A stretch of 64,000 nucleotides of DNA from NCBI GenBank assembly GCA_041392665.1, contig JAWKLQ010000031.1:62001-126000 (forward strand), read 5' to 3'. The position numbers and the translations under genes are program-made. Below, in pieces: positions 9,276-18,372 of this stretch. The number at the start of each line of letters is the position of its first letter. Position 1 is the stretch's first letter. Under the pieces are notes generated by a model. The model had not been told where the DNA came from. It ran no database searches and saw only the letters and a program-made list of their open reading frames with translations. The DNA is from Flavilitoribacter sp020436695. Its GTDB lineage: Bacteria > Bacteroidota > Bacteroidia > Chitinophagales > Saprospiraceae.

Positions 9276-10202
9276 ATGAGCATCAAGATATTAGCTCCCG
9301 TGAAAAAAAATGTAGATCGCTTTTTCATTATAATGCAATTGTTCATCGGTAGCCTGTTGTTACTCCTGAATAGTTGCGCCGGAGATCAGACAACCGTTGC
9401 CGGGGAACAACCGGCTGCGGAGGTGCTGCAGGTAGCTGAGCAAACGATGGATACCGACAGTACCGAGCCGGTGGAAGGAATGGTATGGATCGCCGGTGGC
9501 CATCTAGAACGTGAAGGCCGCGCTGCCGATCTGGCCGGCTTTTACATCGATTCCACGGAAGTGACTGTGGCTATGTTCCGTGAATTTATCGAAGCAACAG
9601 GTTTTAAAACCGAGGCAGAAGCTTTTGGCTGGTCGGGGGTCTTTAATACCAAGACACAAACCTGGGATCCGGTCAATGATGCTACCTGGGAATATCCTCA
9701 GGGGCCGGATAAGGCCAAAGCCAAAGCCAACGAGCCGGTTACGCAGGTATCCTGGAATGATGCCACCGCTTATGCCAAATGGGCGGGCAAGAGATTACCC
9801 ACGGAAACCGAATGGATCTGGGCGGCCAGTCAGCGGGGAACGCAGCCTTATCTTAATTGGGGCGATGAACTGATCCCCGACGGCAAATATATGGGTAACT
9901 GGTGGCAGGGGATCTTTCCGTATAAAGATACCGGCGATGACGGCTTCCTGGGGATAGCCCCGGTAAAAAGTTTTCCGCCGGATCCTAACGGATTGTATGA
10001 TGTAGGCGGTAACGTCTGGGAATGGACCAACGACCTTCGCTATCCGCAGGATCAGGCCAATCCCAATCCGGAAATGGTGATCAAAGGTGGCTCTTTTTTA
10101 TGCGCTGAAAACTATTGCGCCGGTTATGAACTGGATAGCCATCAGTTTACACCTAAAGACAGCGGGCTTAACCACCTTGGGTTCCGGTGTGTAAAAAATT
10201 GA
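9276..10202 (+). CDS. Formylglycine-generating-enzyme-like (SUMF1) lipoprotein
   Basis: A SUMF1/FGE-sulfatase domain protein anchored as a lipoprotein. The N-terminus carries basic residues, a hydrophobic run and the lipobox LNSC, then a linker and the FGE fold: GMVWIAGG, FYIDSTEVTVAMFREF, PVTQVSWNDATAYAKWAGKRLPTETEW, NVWEWTNDLRY and KGGSFLCAENYC. The last motif keeps both cysteines (CxxxxC) that bind copper and do the oxidation in true formylglycine-generating enzymes, which many SUMF1 relatives lack. The arginine-rich part usually following it is absent, and no sulfatase is in this window, so activity is open. I start at the ATG at 9276; an ATG at 9333 or a longer form from 9234 are possible. 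Confidence 0.8.
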   Translation: MSIKILAPVKKNVDRFFIIMQLFIGSLLLLLNSCAGDQTTVAGEQPAAEVLQVAEQTMDTDSTEPVEGMVWIAGGHLEREGRAADLAGFYIDSTEVTVAMFREFIEATGFKTEAEAFGWSGVFNTKTQTWDPVNDATWEYPQGPDKAKAKANEPVTQVSWNDATAYAKWAGKRLPTETEWIWAASQRGTQPYLNWGDELIPDGKYMGNWWQGIFPYKDTGDDGFLGIAPVKSFPPDPNGLYDVGGNVWEWTNDLRYPQDQANPNPEMVIKGGSFLCAENYCAGYELDSHQFTPKDSGLNHLGFRCVKN

Positions 10203-10247
10203 TTGAATACAATTACAGTGTCCATTAAATTAGATATCATAAATCGT

Positions 10248-10290
10248 GTTCCATTGCTTCATTTTTCTATTGATTGGATAGCAATGGAAC
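10248..10290. terminator. 11-bp hairpin between convergent genes
   Basis: Arms GTTCCATTGCT (10248-10258) and AGCAATGGAAC (10280-10290) pair perfectly around a 21-base loop. The hairpin lies between the SUMF1 gene and the convergent outer-membrane-type gene and probably serves both, though neither side has a long T-run. Confidence 0.45.
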
Positions 10291-10372
10291 AATAGAACCA
10301 TCTAGCATCGAATCGTCTGTGGAGAATCCGATCGTATATTTTTTGTGTTACACAATTTTGTTGACCATGTAC

Positions 10373-11530
10373 TTATTTTCCAAACGAGACGGACAGATCA
10401 ATGCGGGCGCTCAGTCCTACAAAAGGGCGAATGATAGATCGTTTATTACTGCCATCACTGCCGTTAGTGGTAGTCTTTTCCAGGAAGGCTGCGCCGGCAT
10501 TGAATCGTATGAATTCAAATAATTTGTAATCCAATCCGGCGTAGATCGGACGGTCTACGATCAAGCCGCTGATCTGATTCCCAGCTTCGTCCTCGAAGTT
10601 TTCCCAAAAAGCACCCAGAATGAGAGAAGAATTCCGGAGAAATTTCGGCGCTATGGCACTGTTACTAAGTGGCAGGGATAAGCCGACATATGGAGATGCT
10701 CCGAAAGTGAGATTATCCAAATTCCCGTCCAGATAGATACCGCCGTAGCCCAGATTGACTGAGAAACTGCCTTTCTTACGCTCCGTCTCATAATCATCTA
10801 CGTACCGGCTGACTGTTTTCTGGCTCCACGAGCTACTCATGAGGGCTTTTACATCCGTAGTGACCGCCTCCCGTATTGCCTGTAATTGCTCGGCCGCACT
10901 TGTATTGATCAAACTACTGCCTTCTGCATCCTTACCGGGCGATTTGTAGCCGTCAATCTTATCCAGTTGCCGGCGAATGGCCGGAGAGAAAGCCGTGAAT
11001 CCGGCATCATTTTGATTCCGGTAATTTTGCAGGGCTTCCTGAACGATCTCTTCCATTTCCGAAACCATTCTTTTGGTACTCTTGACCAATTCCAATTTAT
11101 GTCCTTTGATCAGAAAGTTGGCATCCAGATAGGCCGTAAGCTGATCAATCATATTTTGGGCCAGTTCCTGCTGTTTGGAAGGAGACATTTTCTGAAAGAA
11201 ATCAAAGCGGAAATCATATTTTTCTGAAGCACGGAGCCGGTAATTGACCGCGAGGCTGTAGTTGGTATTGGCATTATTATCAAAATCTTTCCAGGACGCC
11301 AGATAAAGGCGGTCTTTTTCCTGATTAGCCTTGGAAGGAAAAATGCTGATCTCGATAATGTCCGTAACTCTGGGTATCACTCCGGTAAACATGAGCGGTT
11401 TTTCGGCCGGGAGTGCCTGACCTTCGTTAAAATAGTTTTTCTCCAGATCGTACTGAACGGTGGTGTACTGGCCAAAGCCGAAATGTGCAATCATCAAAAT
11501 GAGCAGCGAGAAAATTATGCCTTGTTTCAT
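10373..11530 (-). CDS. Exported hypothetical, outer-membrane-type protein
   Basis: Not recognised as a named family. From the ATG at 11530 the product (385 residues) begins with a clear signal peptide (MKQGIIFSLLILMIAHFGFG, cleavage near GQ), followed by a mixed domain with a helical, Lys/Glu-rich middle (residues about 130-250). The C-terminal third has alternating hydrophobic and polar residues ending in FVGLSARIDLSVSFGK, typical of an outer-membrane beta-barrel strand. The frame extends upstream to 11581, but the extra residues do not look like a signal. It follows the MscS gene by 63 bases on the same strand, so the two may be co-transcribed, suggesting an envelope role. Confidence 0.7.
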   Translation of the reverse strand: MKQGIIFSLLILMIAHFGFGQYTTVQYDLEKNYFNEGQALPAEKPLMFTGVIPRVTDIIEISIFPSKANQEKDRLYLASWKDFDNNANTNYSLAVNYRLRASEKYDFRFDFFQKMSPSKQQELAQNMIDQLTAYLDANFLIKGHKLELVKSTKRMVSEMEEIVQEALQNYRNQNDAGFTAFSPAIRRQLDKIDGYKSPGKDAEGSSLINTSAAEQLQAIREAVTTDVKALMSSSWSQKTVSRYVDDYETERKKGSFSVNLGYGGIYLDGNLDNLTFGASPYVGLSLPLSNSAIAPKFLRNSSLILGAFWENFEDEAGNQISGLIVDRPIYAGLDYKLFEFIRFNAGAAFLEKTTTNGSDGSNKRSIIRPFVGLSARIDLSVSFGK

Positions 11531-11593
11531 CTTACTATTGAGTATTTGTTTGCGAGTGAATTGTGGTGAGCGGACCATCATCCATTACAGACA

Positions 11594-12424
11594 TCAGGAA
11601 ATGATCCTTACCTTTTTGGTGATCAGCTCGTGGGTCGGTATGACGACCTTCTCATCCATATCTATCTGTATAATGACACAGATGTTGCTTTGTTCAATAA
11701 TTTTGCCGGTTATGTTATCGATCTGTATGATCTGGCCGATCTTAAACGTGCGACGGCTAAAGAAACCCGCAAGGATGTTGGCCAGTAGGTCTTTAGAGGC
11801 AATACCGTAGGAAATGGCTGCTGCGCCCAGGATGGCTCCCATGATGAGCAATAGATTGGAGGTGATCACCTTCGTATCAACTCCTGCCTGTTCCAGAGCA
11901 GTCAGCGTAACAATAGCTACCAACAGATAAAAAACGAAGGCACTGACCAGCTTCCCGATGCCGATGCCCAGTGATTGGGTAGTGCTTCGGATCAAATCGC
12001 GAATAAAGGACGCAATGTGCATGCCGACGACGAAGAAAATAACCGCTACCATCAAGTTGGGCAGAAGACTGATCAGGCTGGATATCTCATCGGAGACTGC
12101 ATGCCAGCCCATGGTGTCGGCGGCGGTCATAATGATCAACAACAGCAGGATATAGTAAAAGAATTTACCGACGAGACTACTGGCTGATAATTGGATATTG
12201 GCCTTTTGCAAGTATTGATCTACACGGATATTTTCGGCAAGTTTGTCAAACTTGACCAGGATGAGCACACGGGTAATGCCGGCTGCTATCAGCCGGGCAA
12301 ATAACCAGCCCAGCAACAGAATAACAATTGCTCCGATAATACCGGGTATGACACTGATGAACTGCCGACTTAATACATTGAGGGACTCAAGGAAAATTTC
12401 CGGCCAGGAGGTTAATTCATTCAT
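11594..12424 (-). CDS. MscS-family mechanosensitive ion channel
   Basis: A small-conductance mechanosensitive channel homologue, 276 residues, in the inner membrane, releasing solutes on osmotic down-shock. There are about five hydrophobic segments (residues 20-50, 85-105, 120-142, 155-180, 185-210). The pore region ASKDLLANILAGFF follows the glycine/alanine-rich helix MGAILGAAAISYGIA, and the beta domain has FKIGQIIQIDNITGKI and VVIPTHELITKKV. It is close in layout to the conserved TM helix type rather than the large MscK type. It precedes the exported outer-membrane-type protein on the same strand, and follows an ECF sigma pair after a 197-base gap. Confidence 0.82.
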   Translation of the reverse strand: MNELTSWPEIFLESLNVLSRQFISVIPGIIGAIVILLLGWLFARLIAAGITRVLILVKFDKLAENIRVDQYLQKANIQLSASSLVGKFFYYILLLLIIMTAADTMGWHAVSDEISSLISLLPNLMVAVIFFVVGMHIASFIRDLIRSTTQSLGIGIGKLVSAFVFYLLVAIVTLTALEQAGVDTKVITSNLLLIMGAILGAAAISYGIASKDLLANILAGFFSRRTFKIGQIIQIDNITGKIIEQSNICVIIQIDMDEKVVIPTHELITKKVRIIS

Positions 12425-12621
12425 GGTGTTTCTAGTTTGCTTGTGATTTTGATTATTCTGTTTGGGTAAAAAGCCTAGGTTTTAAATGGCGACCAAAGGG
12501 CCGGTAATATTTTGTAGTAAAATTGCTTATGTGATTTACAGATCAGGAGCACTGTGGTTTAAGAGCCGGATGGATTGGACGTTACTCACCAATTTTTTTG
12601 CCATTCATAACATGCTGAATG

Positions 12622-12861
12622 TTATTTTCTTTTACTGGAAAAGGCATCGTTTGCCGCTTCAAAAATAGAAAATTCAGCTTCGGTGAATTTAAGGGTGAAA
12701 AACTCAGCCAATTCTCCCAGAAAATTCAGCGTATCAAGTGTTGAGAATACTTCATGACGGATTTCTTCGGGAGCAGATTCCTCCGACTCACCGTAGATCC
12801 GTAGTTTTTCGCCCAGCAATTCATCCAGCATTTGGTCTTCGGAGCCGTTAAAGTGGTTCAT
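12622..12861 (-). CDS. Small acidic protein partnered with an ECF sigma factor
   Basis: A 79-residue soluble, acidic protein with no membrane segment and no family I recognise. Its start overlaps the end of the sigma factor gene by 14 bases, so translation is probably coupled. Genes placed this way behind ECF sigma factors usually encode anti-sigma factors, but those normally have a membrane helix or a zinc-binding motif, and neither is seen here. A regulatory partner is the best inference. The overlap, the ATG and the protein-like composition support it as real. Confidence 0.6.
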   Translation of the reverse strand: MNHFNGSEDQMLDELLGEKLRIYGESEESAPEEIRHEVFSTLDTLNFLGELAEFFTLKFTEAEFSIFEAANDAFSSKRK

Positions 12862-13423
12862 TTTGGTTCTTTTTTACAGTTTCCGCCAGATGCTCCCTAC
12901 TGCGTTTGAGGCGCATTTTGATTGCACTTTCTCCTGCACGTAAAAGCAAAGCGATGGATTTTATTGACATTTTATCTGCATAGTACATGGTTAGGATCAC
13001 TCTCTCTGCGGGTTTTAGTTCGGTAAATGCCTGCTTTAATGCCTCTAGTTCGGCTTCTTTAAAAAGTTTGTACTGGAGCTCGCTAGAATTATCTTCTTTC
13101 AGATCAGTCTCATCATCCAGGCTGATGGTCCTGAATTTGTTTCGTTTTTTGAGGTAGTCATAACAACAGTTGTAGGTAATGGCAAACACCCAGGAATAAA
13201 AAGGGCCTTTATGATTGTACCGGACCAGATGGATAAAGATCTTGATGAAAATGTCATGTGTAAGATCTTTGGCCGCCTCCTGGTCGCGAACCAAGCTGAT
13301 ACATTTGTGATAGATCTTTCCGGCATAACGTCGATACAACTCTTCCTGTCCTTGTCTTAAATTACCGAACACTTTTTCACCGGTAATCAGTCTGACCAGT
13401 TCCGAATCTGTTAGCTCTTTGAT
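12848..13423 (-). CDS. ECF RNA polymerase sigma factor with no standard start codon
   Basis: A sigma-70 family extracytoplasmic-function factor that would direct RNA polymerase to a small regulon. Region 2 is visible (GKIYHKCISLVRDQEAAKDLTHDIFIKIF, then GPFYSWVFAITYNCCYDYLKKR), and region 4 (LKPAERVILTMYYADKMSIKSIALLLRAG). The first standard start is the GTG at 13372, but the frame upstream keeps coding family-like sequence (IKELTDSELVRLITGEKVF) back to a TAG at 13435 with no ATG, GTG or TTG. I placed the start at the ATC at 13423, where homologues would begin; a rare ATC/ATT start, a mutated start codon or a sequencing error are the options. It overlaps a 79-residue partner gene at its end. 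Confidence 0.7.
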   Translation of the reverse strand: MKELTDSELVRLITGEKVFGNLRQGQEELYRRYAGKIYHKCISLVRDQEAAKDLTHDIFIKIFIHLVRYNHKGPFYSWVFAITYNCCYDYLKKRNKFRTISLDDETDLKEDNSSELQYKLFKEAELEALKQAFTELKPAERVILTMYYADKMSIKSIALLLRAGESAIKMRLKRSREHLAETVKKNQNEPL

Positions 13424-13435
13424 GGTTAGTGTCTA

Positions 13436-14029
13436 ATTTTATTGGGTGCTGTTCAAAATATTTTTACTGTCGTATCATATGGACTGGGGTACGTCGGATG
13501 GGTTACACAATCCCTCATGCAACTTGGCATTGACCGTGTGTCGGTTTTCCACCAATGCCATGGTGAAAGCAGATAGCCCGATTTGACCAAAGTCCGGGAA
13601 TTGACCCCGGTAGTCCGGACTATTCGGATGCAGTCTGCTTCATTTGCTAAAATTGACCAACTGGGGTATATATGGAAATTGTAAGTGTTGAAAAGAGAAC
13701 TGCCAAAAGGATATCCGGCAGCTCTCGAATTCCAAACAAACTAGTAAAAGTAATTGCCATTCAAAGTGCAATGCCACGACCCCTCAGGCCGGGCATCGAA
13801 CAAGGAAGAATCGACACAATGCATCGAGTAATAGATCAATTTTGTCTGTTTGGATTTAACCGATTTAAGTTAAAAGCACCATATAGACTGATTTATAAAA
13901 ATCGGTCACATTTTCGGATTGGAGAATGCTGAAGATCGGCAGATGGGAAAGGCGCCGGGTGGTGAATGGATTACCTTAGCAATTGAAATGACAACTTTGG
14001 AAGCAGCAAAAATCGGTTACGACCAATTA
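13436..14029. other. Intergenic stretch without a supported gene
   Basis: About 590 bases between the ECF sigma gene and the end of the CHAT gene. I see two TTGACCAA words (near 13585 and 13650), a palindromic AGTCCGGACT near 13615 and an 86-codon plus-strand frame of unconvincing composition. No family is recognisable in any frame. It may hold the sigma promoter and decayed sequence. Confidence 0.4.
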
Positions 14030-15901
14030 TTATTTATTTGTAGGTTCGGTCGTATTATGCTTTCTTTTACTGAGCAATAACCAGGACAATAGGGCAATCA
14101 GCACCAAGCCTAAGACAAAATAGATCCTATTAAACCCGGATACTGCAGTTTCATTTAAGAGCAAGGGGGTGTTTTGACCGTAATATACAATACCGGCCCA
14201 ACGGAATGGGTGTTGTAACTGCTCACTTTTTGCATCGAGCAGGTAGGAAAGTTTAGCTTCCCGCAGTGCTTTTGCCTTGGGTAACCCGGCCTGAAGTTGC
14301 AGATAGTAACGCTCCAGTAGATTGCCGGTAGCTCCTTCATCTACGGGCCACAGGCTCATGGCCAGGTTGGGGCAGCCGTTTTGGGCGAATGCCCGGCCGA
14401 TGCTGGAAACACCTTCTCCCCGAAACAATTTACCGGCTCCGGTCTCGCAGGCGCTCAATACCGCGAGATCGGCCTGAAACTGGTAGTTGTACAATTCATT
14501 AACGTAAAAACGACGCTCATCCGGTAGGGTGTCTGCCAACAGGAAATAACTGAATTCCGGTTGCTCGTGGTCCAGATAGGCATGGGTAGCAAGATGCAAT
14601 ACACCGGCCTGTGCTCCATTATGGGCAAAAGTTTCCCGGTTGGCTGCCGACCCAACAAAAATGTCGGTGGGAAAAATTTCGGAAAGTTGTTCGGCCATCC
14701 AGCCTGATTGCGGTAACACCAGATTGGCATTGATACCGTATTGGTCATCGGTTACCGCCATAGGAGCGAAAGCCATTACCCGACCATTGTTCTTATGTGT
14801 GGAATGGGTGGTGAAGTTGCTGGAGTTGATCGAGTAGGCGTAGCTGATATCGTATTTTTTGATCAGGAAATCCCAGTTCCGGTAGGGTGTCCCGGCTGCC
14901 GGCTCTTGCGATAAAAGTGCTTCGAAGGGGATCAGACTGAGTGTGCCATCCGGTACGAGGGTGAGGGTAAGCCCATTTTCCAACTCAAGCGGTGCAATGA
15001 GGTATTGATATAGCGCCAGGGCAGACTCCGGATCAAATGCACCGTCGTACTGCTTGAGCTGGGCCAGATAGCGGTCGATGGCGGGAGTGAGTTCTTGCGG
15101 CGTGGCCAGTTCCACCATTTTGATCTGACCGTTACGGATGATCAATGCGAGGCTGAAGCTGTCGGCCAGAAAGTATTCGACCCACGCCTCATTTTTCTCC
15201 AACTGCTTTTGAAATGCAGATAATTCGACAAAATCCGGACGATATTTTTGCCGATAGTATTCCGGATACGATATTTCTATAGAATCCAGCAACTGCCGGT
15301 ATTGCTGTCGTAGGAGTACCAGGTCTTGTTCTATGGCTCCTTGCGGGTCCTCCTGCTCATAGACATCCTTTTCCAGATAACGGATCTGCACGGAAAGGCG
15401 ACCAAGTGCTAGCCGGGTGGATGCGGGCAGGCGGGAAGAGGCGTTGAGCTCCCGCAAACCATCTAAAAGCAATACCGCCCGGCTTTTTTCAGAGAAGTAA
15501 TAAGCCATTTCCCGTTGGCCGGAAAGCCAGGCCGTGCGGACGGCTGCCTGATACATGTCGCGAGCCTGGTCGCGCCAGTATAGCTTGGTCTGCTGTTCGA
15601 GGTGATCTTCCCGGATCAGATCCAGTAATTCATCACAGAGCAGATAGGTAGATAATGCATATTGGTAAAACTGGTCATTGGACTGATCCCGGGCCAGATG
15701 TTGCCATAGTGCAGCTTTGTCTTTGAGAACGATCAATAGATCATTCTTGTGGGGAGAATTCTGCAATGCTTCCCGTGGGGGATTATCGGAGGGGCGTTGC
15801 GGAACGAATTCGGGAAGTAACCATTGCATGGCCGTCTGGATCTCATCCAACCCTTCCTGATAACGCCCCATGTCCAGTAGGGTGCGGCGATGTTGTCGCA
15901 A
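14030..15901 (-). CDS. CHAT-domain protease, in-frame C-terminal part
   Basis: CHAT is a caspase-like cysteine peptidase domain. This 623-residue open frame holds the last TPR-like helices (to about residue 260) and a complete CHAT domain. The catalytic His is in HLATHAYLD (near 437) and the Cys in LSACETGAGKLFRGEG (near 484), followed by SLWPVDEGATGNLLERYY. A C-terminal membrane helix (IYFVLGLVLIALLSWLLL) and a basic tail anchor it. The true gene continues upstream in another frame: at about 15900 this frame's start (RQHRRTLLDMGRYQEG) joins DPWTALGL of the next, so it is broken by a frameshift. It closes an ECF sigma / anti-sigma / subtilase / CHAT series, suggesting a proteolytic stress or conflict response. 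Confidence 0.8.
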   Translation of the reverse strand: MRQHRRTLLDMGRYQEGLDEIQTAMQWLLPEFVPQRPSDNPPREALQNSPHKNDLLIVLKDKAALWQHLARDQSNDQFYQYALSTYLLCDELLDLIREDHLEQQTKLYWRDQARDMYQAAVRTAWLSGQREMAYYFSEKSRAVLLLDGLRELNASSRLPASTRLALGRLSVQIRYLEKDVYEQEDPQGAIEQDLVLLRQQYRQLLDSIEISYPEYYRQKYRPDFVELSAFQKQLEKNEAWVEYFLADSFSLALIIRNGQIKMVELATPQELTPAIDRYLAQLKQYDGAFDPESALALYQYLIAPLELENGLTLTLVPDGTLSLIPFEALLSQEPAAGTPYRNWDFLIKKYDISYAYSINSSNFTTHSTHKNNGRVMAFAPMAVTDDQYGINANLVLPQSGWMAEQLSEIFPTDIFVGSAANRETFAHNGAQAGVLHLATHAYLDHEQPEFSYFLLADTLPDERRFYVNELYNYQFQADLAVLSACETGAGKLFRGEGVSSIGRAFAQNGCPNLAMSLWPVDEGATGNLLERYYLQLQAGLPKAKALREAKLSYLLDAKSEQLQHPFRWAGIVYYGQNTPLLLNETAVSGFNRIYFVLGLVLIALLSWLLLSKRKHNTTEPTNK

Positions 15902-16819
15902 GCCCCAGAGCCGTCCAGGGATCGGTCTGGCCCGTTTCGGACGAGCCGCCGAGAATAGACAAAGAATATTGATGGGCTTCCAGCGCTTTGTCTAACTGAA
16001 AGTGTGAACTGACGGTAGGCAATGCCCACATGGAATAGATCGTAGATTCCTGGTCTTTATCATCACAACATCTTTCACGCAGAGGCTGCTTGAAATACTG
16101 TTGCCGGTATACCCACCGGCGTGTGTAGGCCATCCTCGGGTTGAGTGTGATGGATAGTTCCTGTTCAGGTACATCTTCCTGGCCAAATGCCTCGATAACT
16201 GAGAACAGCGCTTCTTCTTCCATAAGGGGACGGCCTTTTTCGCAGCTCAGTTCATCCTGAACTATGTTAGAAATAGGTCCATCTTGAGAGCAGGGCTACC
16301 CGCACACCGTCAGATTTTCCGAGTGTCATCCAGTTTCGCGGCTCTGGAAAAGGCCTGTTCACTGAGTTGAAATTCACCGATCTCCCGGGCAACATATTGC
16401 TCAAGCGGTAGAGCGTGAAACCGAAACGTGATTTCCGAGCCCGGTCCAGAATCACCTGAAAAGCATCGAAGGCACGGCTTGCACCGCCCAGATTATGATG
16501 CGCTGCCCAGATTGTAAGCGGTAAAAGGTCTTCCGGCACCCGCTTCGTCGGCCAGGCGATTCTCCAGTGCTTTTTCCGTAGCGTTAATGGCCTTTATAAG
16601 TGTCCCTTCGTCTGTAAGGTTACTTCCCAACTCGTGCCGCAATCGGGCTGCTCAAGAGCGGAATAAGTGCCGGAGGCAATTGGCTTCCTCGTGCCGGCCT
16701 GCCTTCGGGCAGCGGTAACTCATTGATGGCACTTATTTTTTTTCAAAAGCAGCCTGGCCCAAAGTTGCCAGGAAAGACAGATCAACAGATGCAGCAACAG
16801 TTCTTCAGTTGTTTGACAT
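15843..16819 (-). pseudogene. Frameshifted N-terminal TPR part of the CHAT gene
   Basis: The upstream half of the CHAT gene, readable only by changing frame several times. Pieces are LSFLATLGQAAFEK (the end of a signal peptide, near 16760), KAINATEKALENRLADEAG (near 16600), AAHHNLGGASRAFDAFQVIL (near 16480) and LDKALEAHQYSLSILGGSSE (near 15970). These have the helix-turn-helix rhythm and NLGG/ALEA words of tetratricopeptide repeats. Frame changes and in-frame stops occur roughly every 100-200 bases, while the residues between them remain well preserved. The start is not certain; the ATG at 16819 is a guess. Either a recently inactivated gene or a poorly polished assembly stretch. Confidence 0.65.
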
Positions 16820-16829
16820 TTGTAGCACG

Positions 16830-18320
16830 CCAAAAAGCAAGAAACCGCATCACCCCATTTAAACCTGTGTCAAAATTCAGCCACTGCACCGCAATAGGCA
16901 ATGTTCCGCATAACGCTTGATCGGTATCGGCTGGACATTGTTCTTGATGTAGGTGGGCCAATATTGCTTCGAATGTTCTGCGGATCGGCACTGGGATATT
17001 TGTGGTAACCCCGCACCAGGGCCGACATCACCGGTGCAGCCAGAAGCGTCGCCTTTAAAATTCCGGATACCTTGCCCTGTAGATGGAACGGAATTACATC
17101 TGGCGCATATTTTCACCGGGAGTGGCAATGAACCCATCCTGTAGATACCTTCCGTACGGATATTATTTGAGTTTGGCTAGCTGCCAAAGCATTGATTGCA
17201 CTTATAAAGCATGATATGGTTCCGGCCTCTAAAAGTGCATATTCTGCCGGATAATACTTGGTAACTGCAATGTCCGGCACGCTCGTTTCCGGCGGAATTG
17301 ATAAAATAGCAGACCTTTTTATTTACCGCATAGCGAATGGCGCGTTGGAAGCAGTTTCTCCGGAAACTGCCATAGTATCCCTTAACTGGCGTTGATCACT
17401 TGGTCCTTTTCTCAGCCGCATATAGTATGCCGTGAAGGCCGTTGCGGGCGCTCTACGCCGTTCTCATCGAGTACTTTGACTAGCTACCGCTGACTTACAT
17501 CCGGTTCATTTTTGCGCAGCTGCTCGGCAATGATCCCGGAAAATGTGTGCCGTGGGAATGATCATCCATGGGGTTGTTATCGTTATTGACAAAATCCCAG
17601 CCGAGACATCATCGATGAGGCAGACGACCATCCGCCTCGTCCTCCTTTCCATTTACCTTATCCACGTTTTCCCAAAACACGAGTTAGCTCGTCTACGGTT
17701 TTATCCCTGGATACCAAATTTATTTTTCATCCAGCACAGCGACGTTATGGGAGTAGTTTGTTTAGATGAGGCATTCACTGTAAAAATTTTGCGGCATGGC
17801 ATTAAAGCGCTGTGCCCAGGGATTGAGGGCGGAAGGCAGAGGGGCAGTAGATAACAGATGTCCGTTGATCTTCTTCCTTAATACCAAGATCCTCTTGGTT
17901 GCGCCGCCAATACTTCCGGGATTGTTTCACGCTGTCTATACCCTTGATCTCATAGCTCGATCTGGTATTGACTTTCAATCTTACAGGTTTTGCGCACGCT
18001 GAAGTTGTTGCCGAAAATTTGGGTTCCTGTATTGTGTACGCTTTGGATCTTGTCCAGTTCGCTTTCCGGATACCAAAATCAGCAGTTGGTCGGGGATGTA
18101 AGAGGCGCCGCCCAAGTTGGTCAACGCGGTAGCCTTCCAGTTTTCGGATGGCCAGGGTAAACCGGTTAAATATGTTGACTTTCTTGTCGTATTTCGGCGC
18201 TCCGGAGATCTTTTCCTCTTTCGGCAATTGTGCGGGGCGGGGGACCTGGCTGGTTGCTTCTGCAAGAAATACAAGCATCAGGCAAAGCAAGTTGTTCATT
18301 AGGTTTCGACAAATTTTCAT
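16830..18320 (-). pseudogene. Subtilisin-like serine peptidase (S8), multiply frameshifted
   Basis: A secreted subtilase broken by many small indels. The ATG at 18320 begins a signal peptide (MNNLLCLMLVFLAEATSQV). Joining frames then gives ASYIPDQLLIL, CPSALNPWAQRFNAMPQ and VAVLDEK. GWDFVNNDNNPMDDHSHGTH followed by GIIAEQLRKNE is the catalytic-His region of the family, near 17600-17530. Next come VKVLDENGV, AIRYAVNK, FINSAGNE (oxyanion Asn region) and ATPGEN. The catalytic-Ser region near 17040 reads as a damaged GTS followed by LAAPVMSALVRGYHKY. About 500 residues would be encoded, ending near 16830. It lies between a TPR anti-sigma gene and the TPR-CHAT gene on the same strand, so two proteases share one ECF-controlled locus. 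Confidence 0.75.
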
Positions 18321-18372
18321 ATGGGTTGGTTTTGATAATCCTCTGAAAATTCGGTATGATGCATTAACTCAG

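Noticed and set aside
9276..10202. Sulfatase-maturation cluster
   Set aside because: No sulfatase gene occurs in the window, so only the FGE-like protein itself can be claimed.
13672..13932. 86-codon plus-strand frame between the ECF sigma and CHAT genes
   Set aside because: Basic, low-information sequence with no family, signal or coupling; kept as unexplained intergenic DNA.
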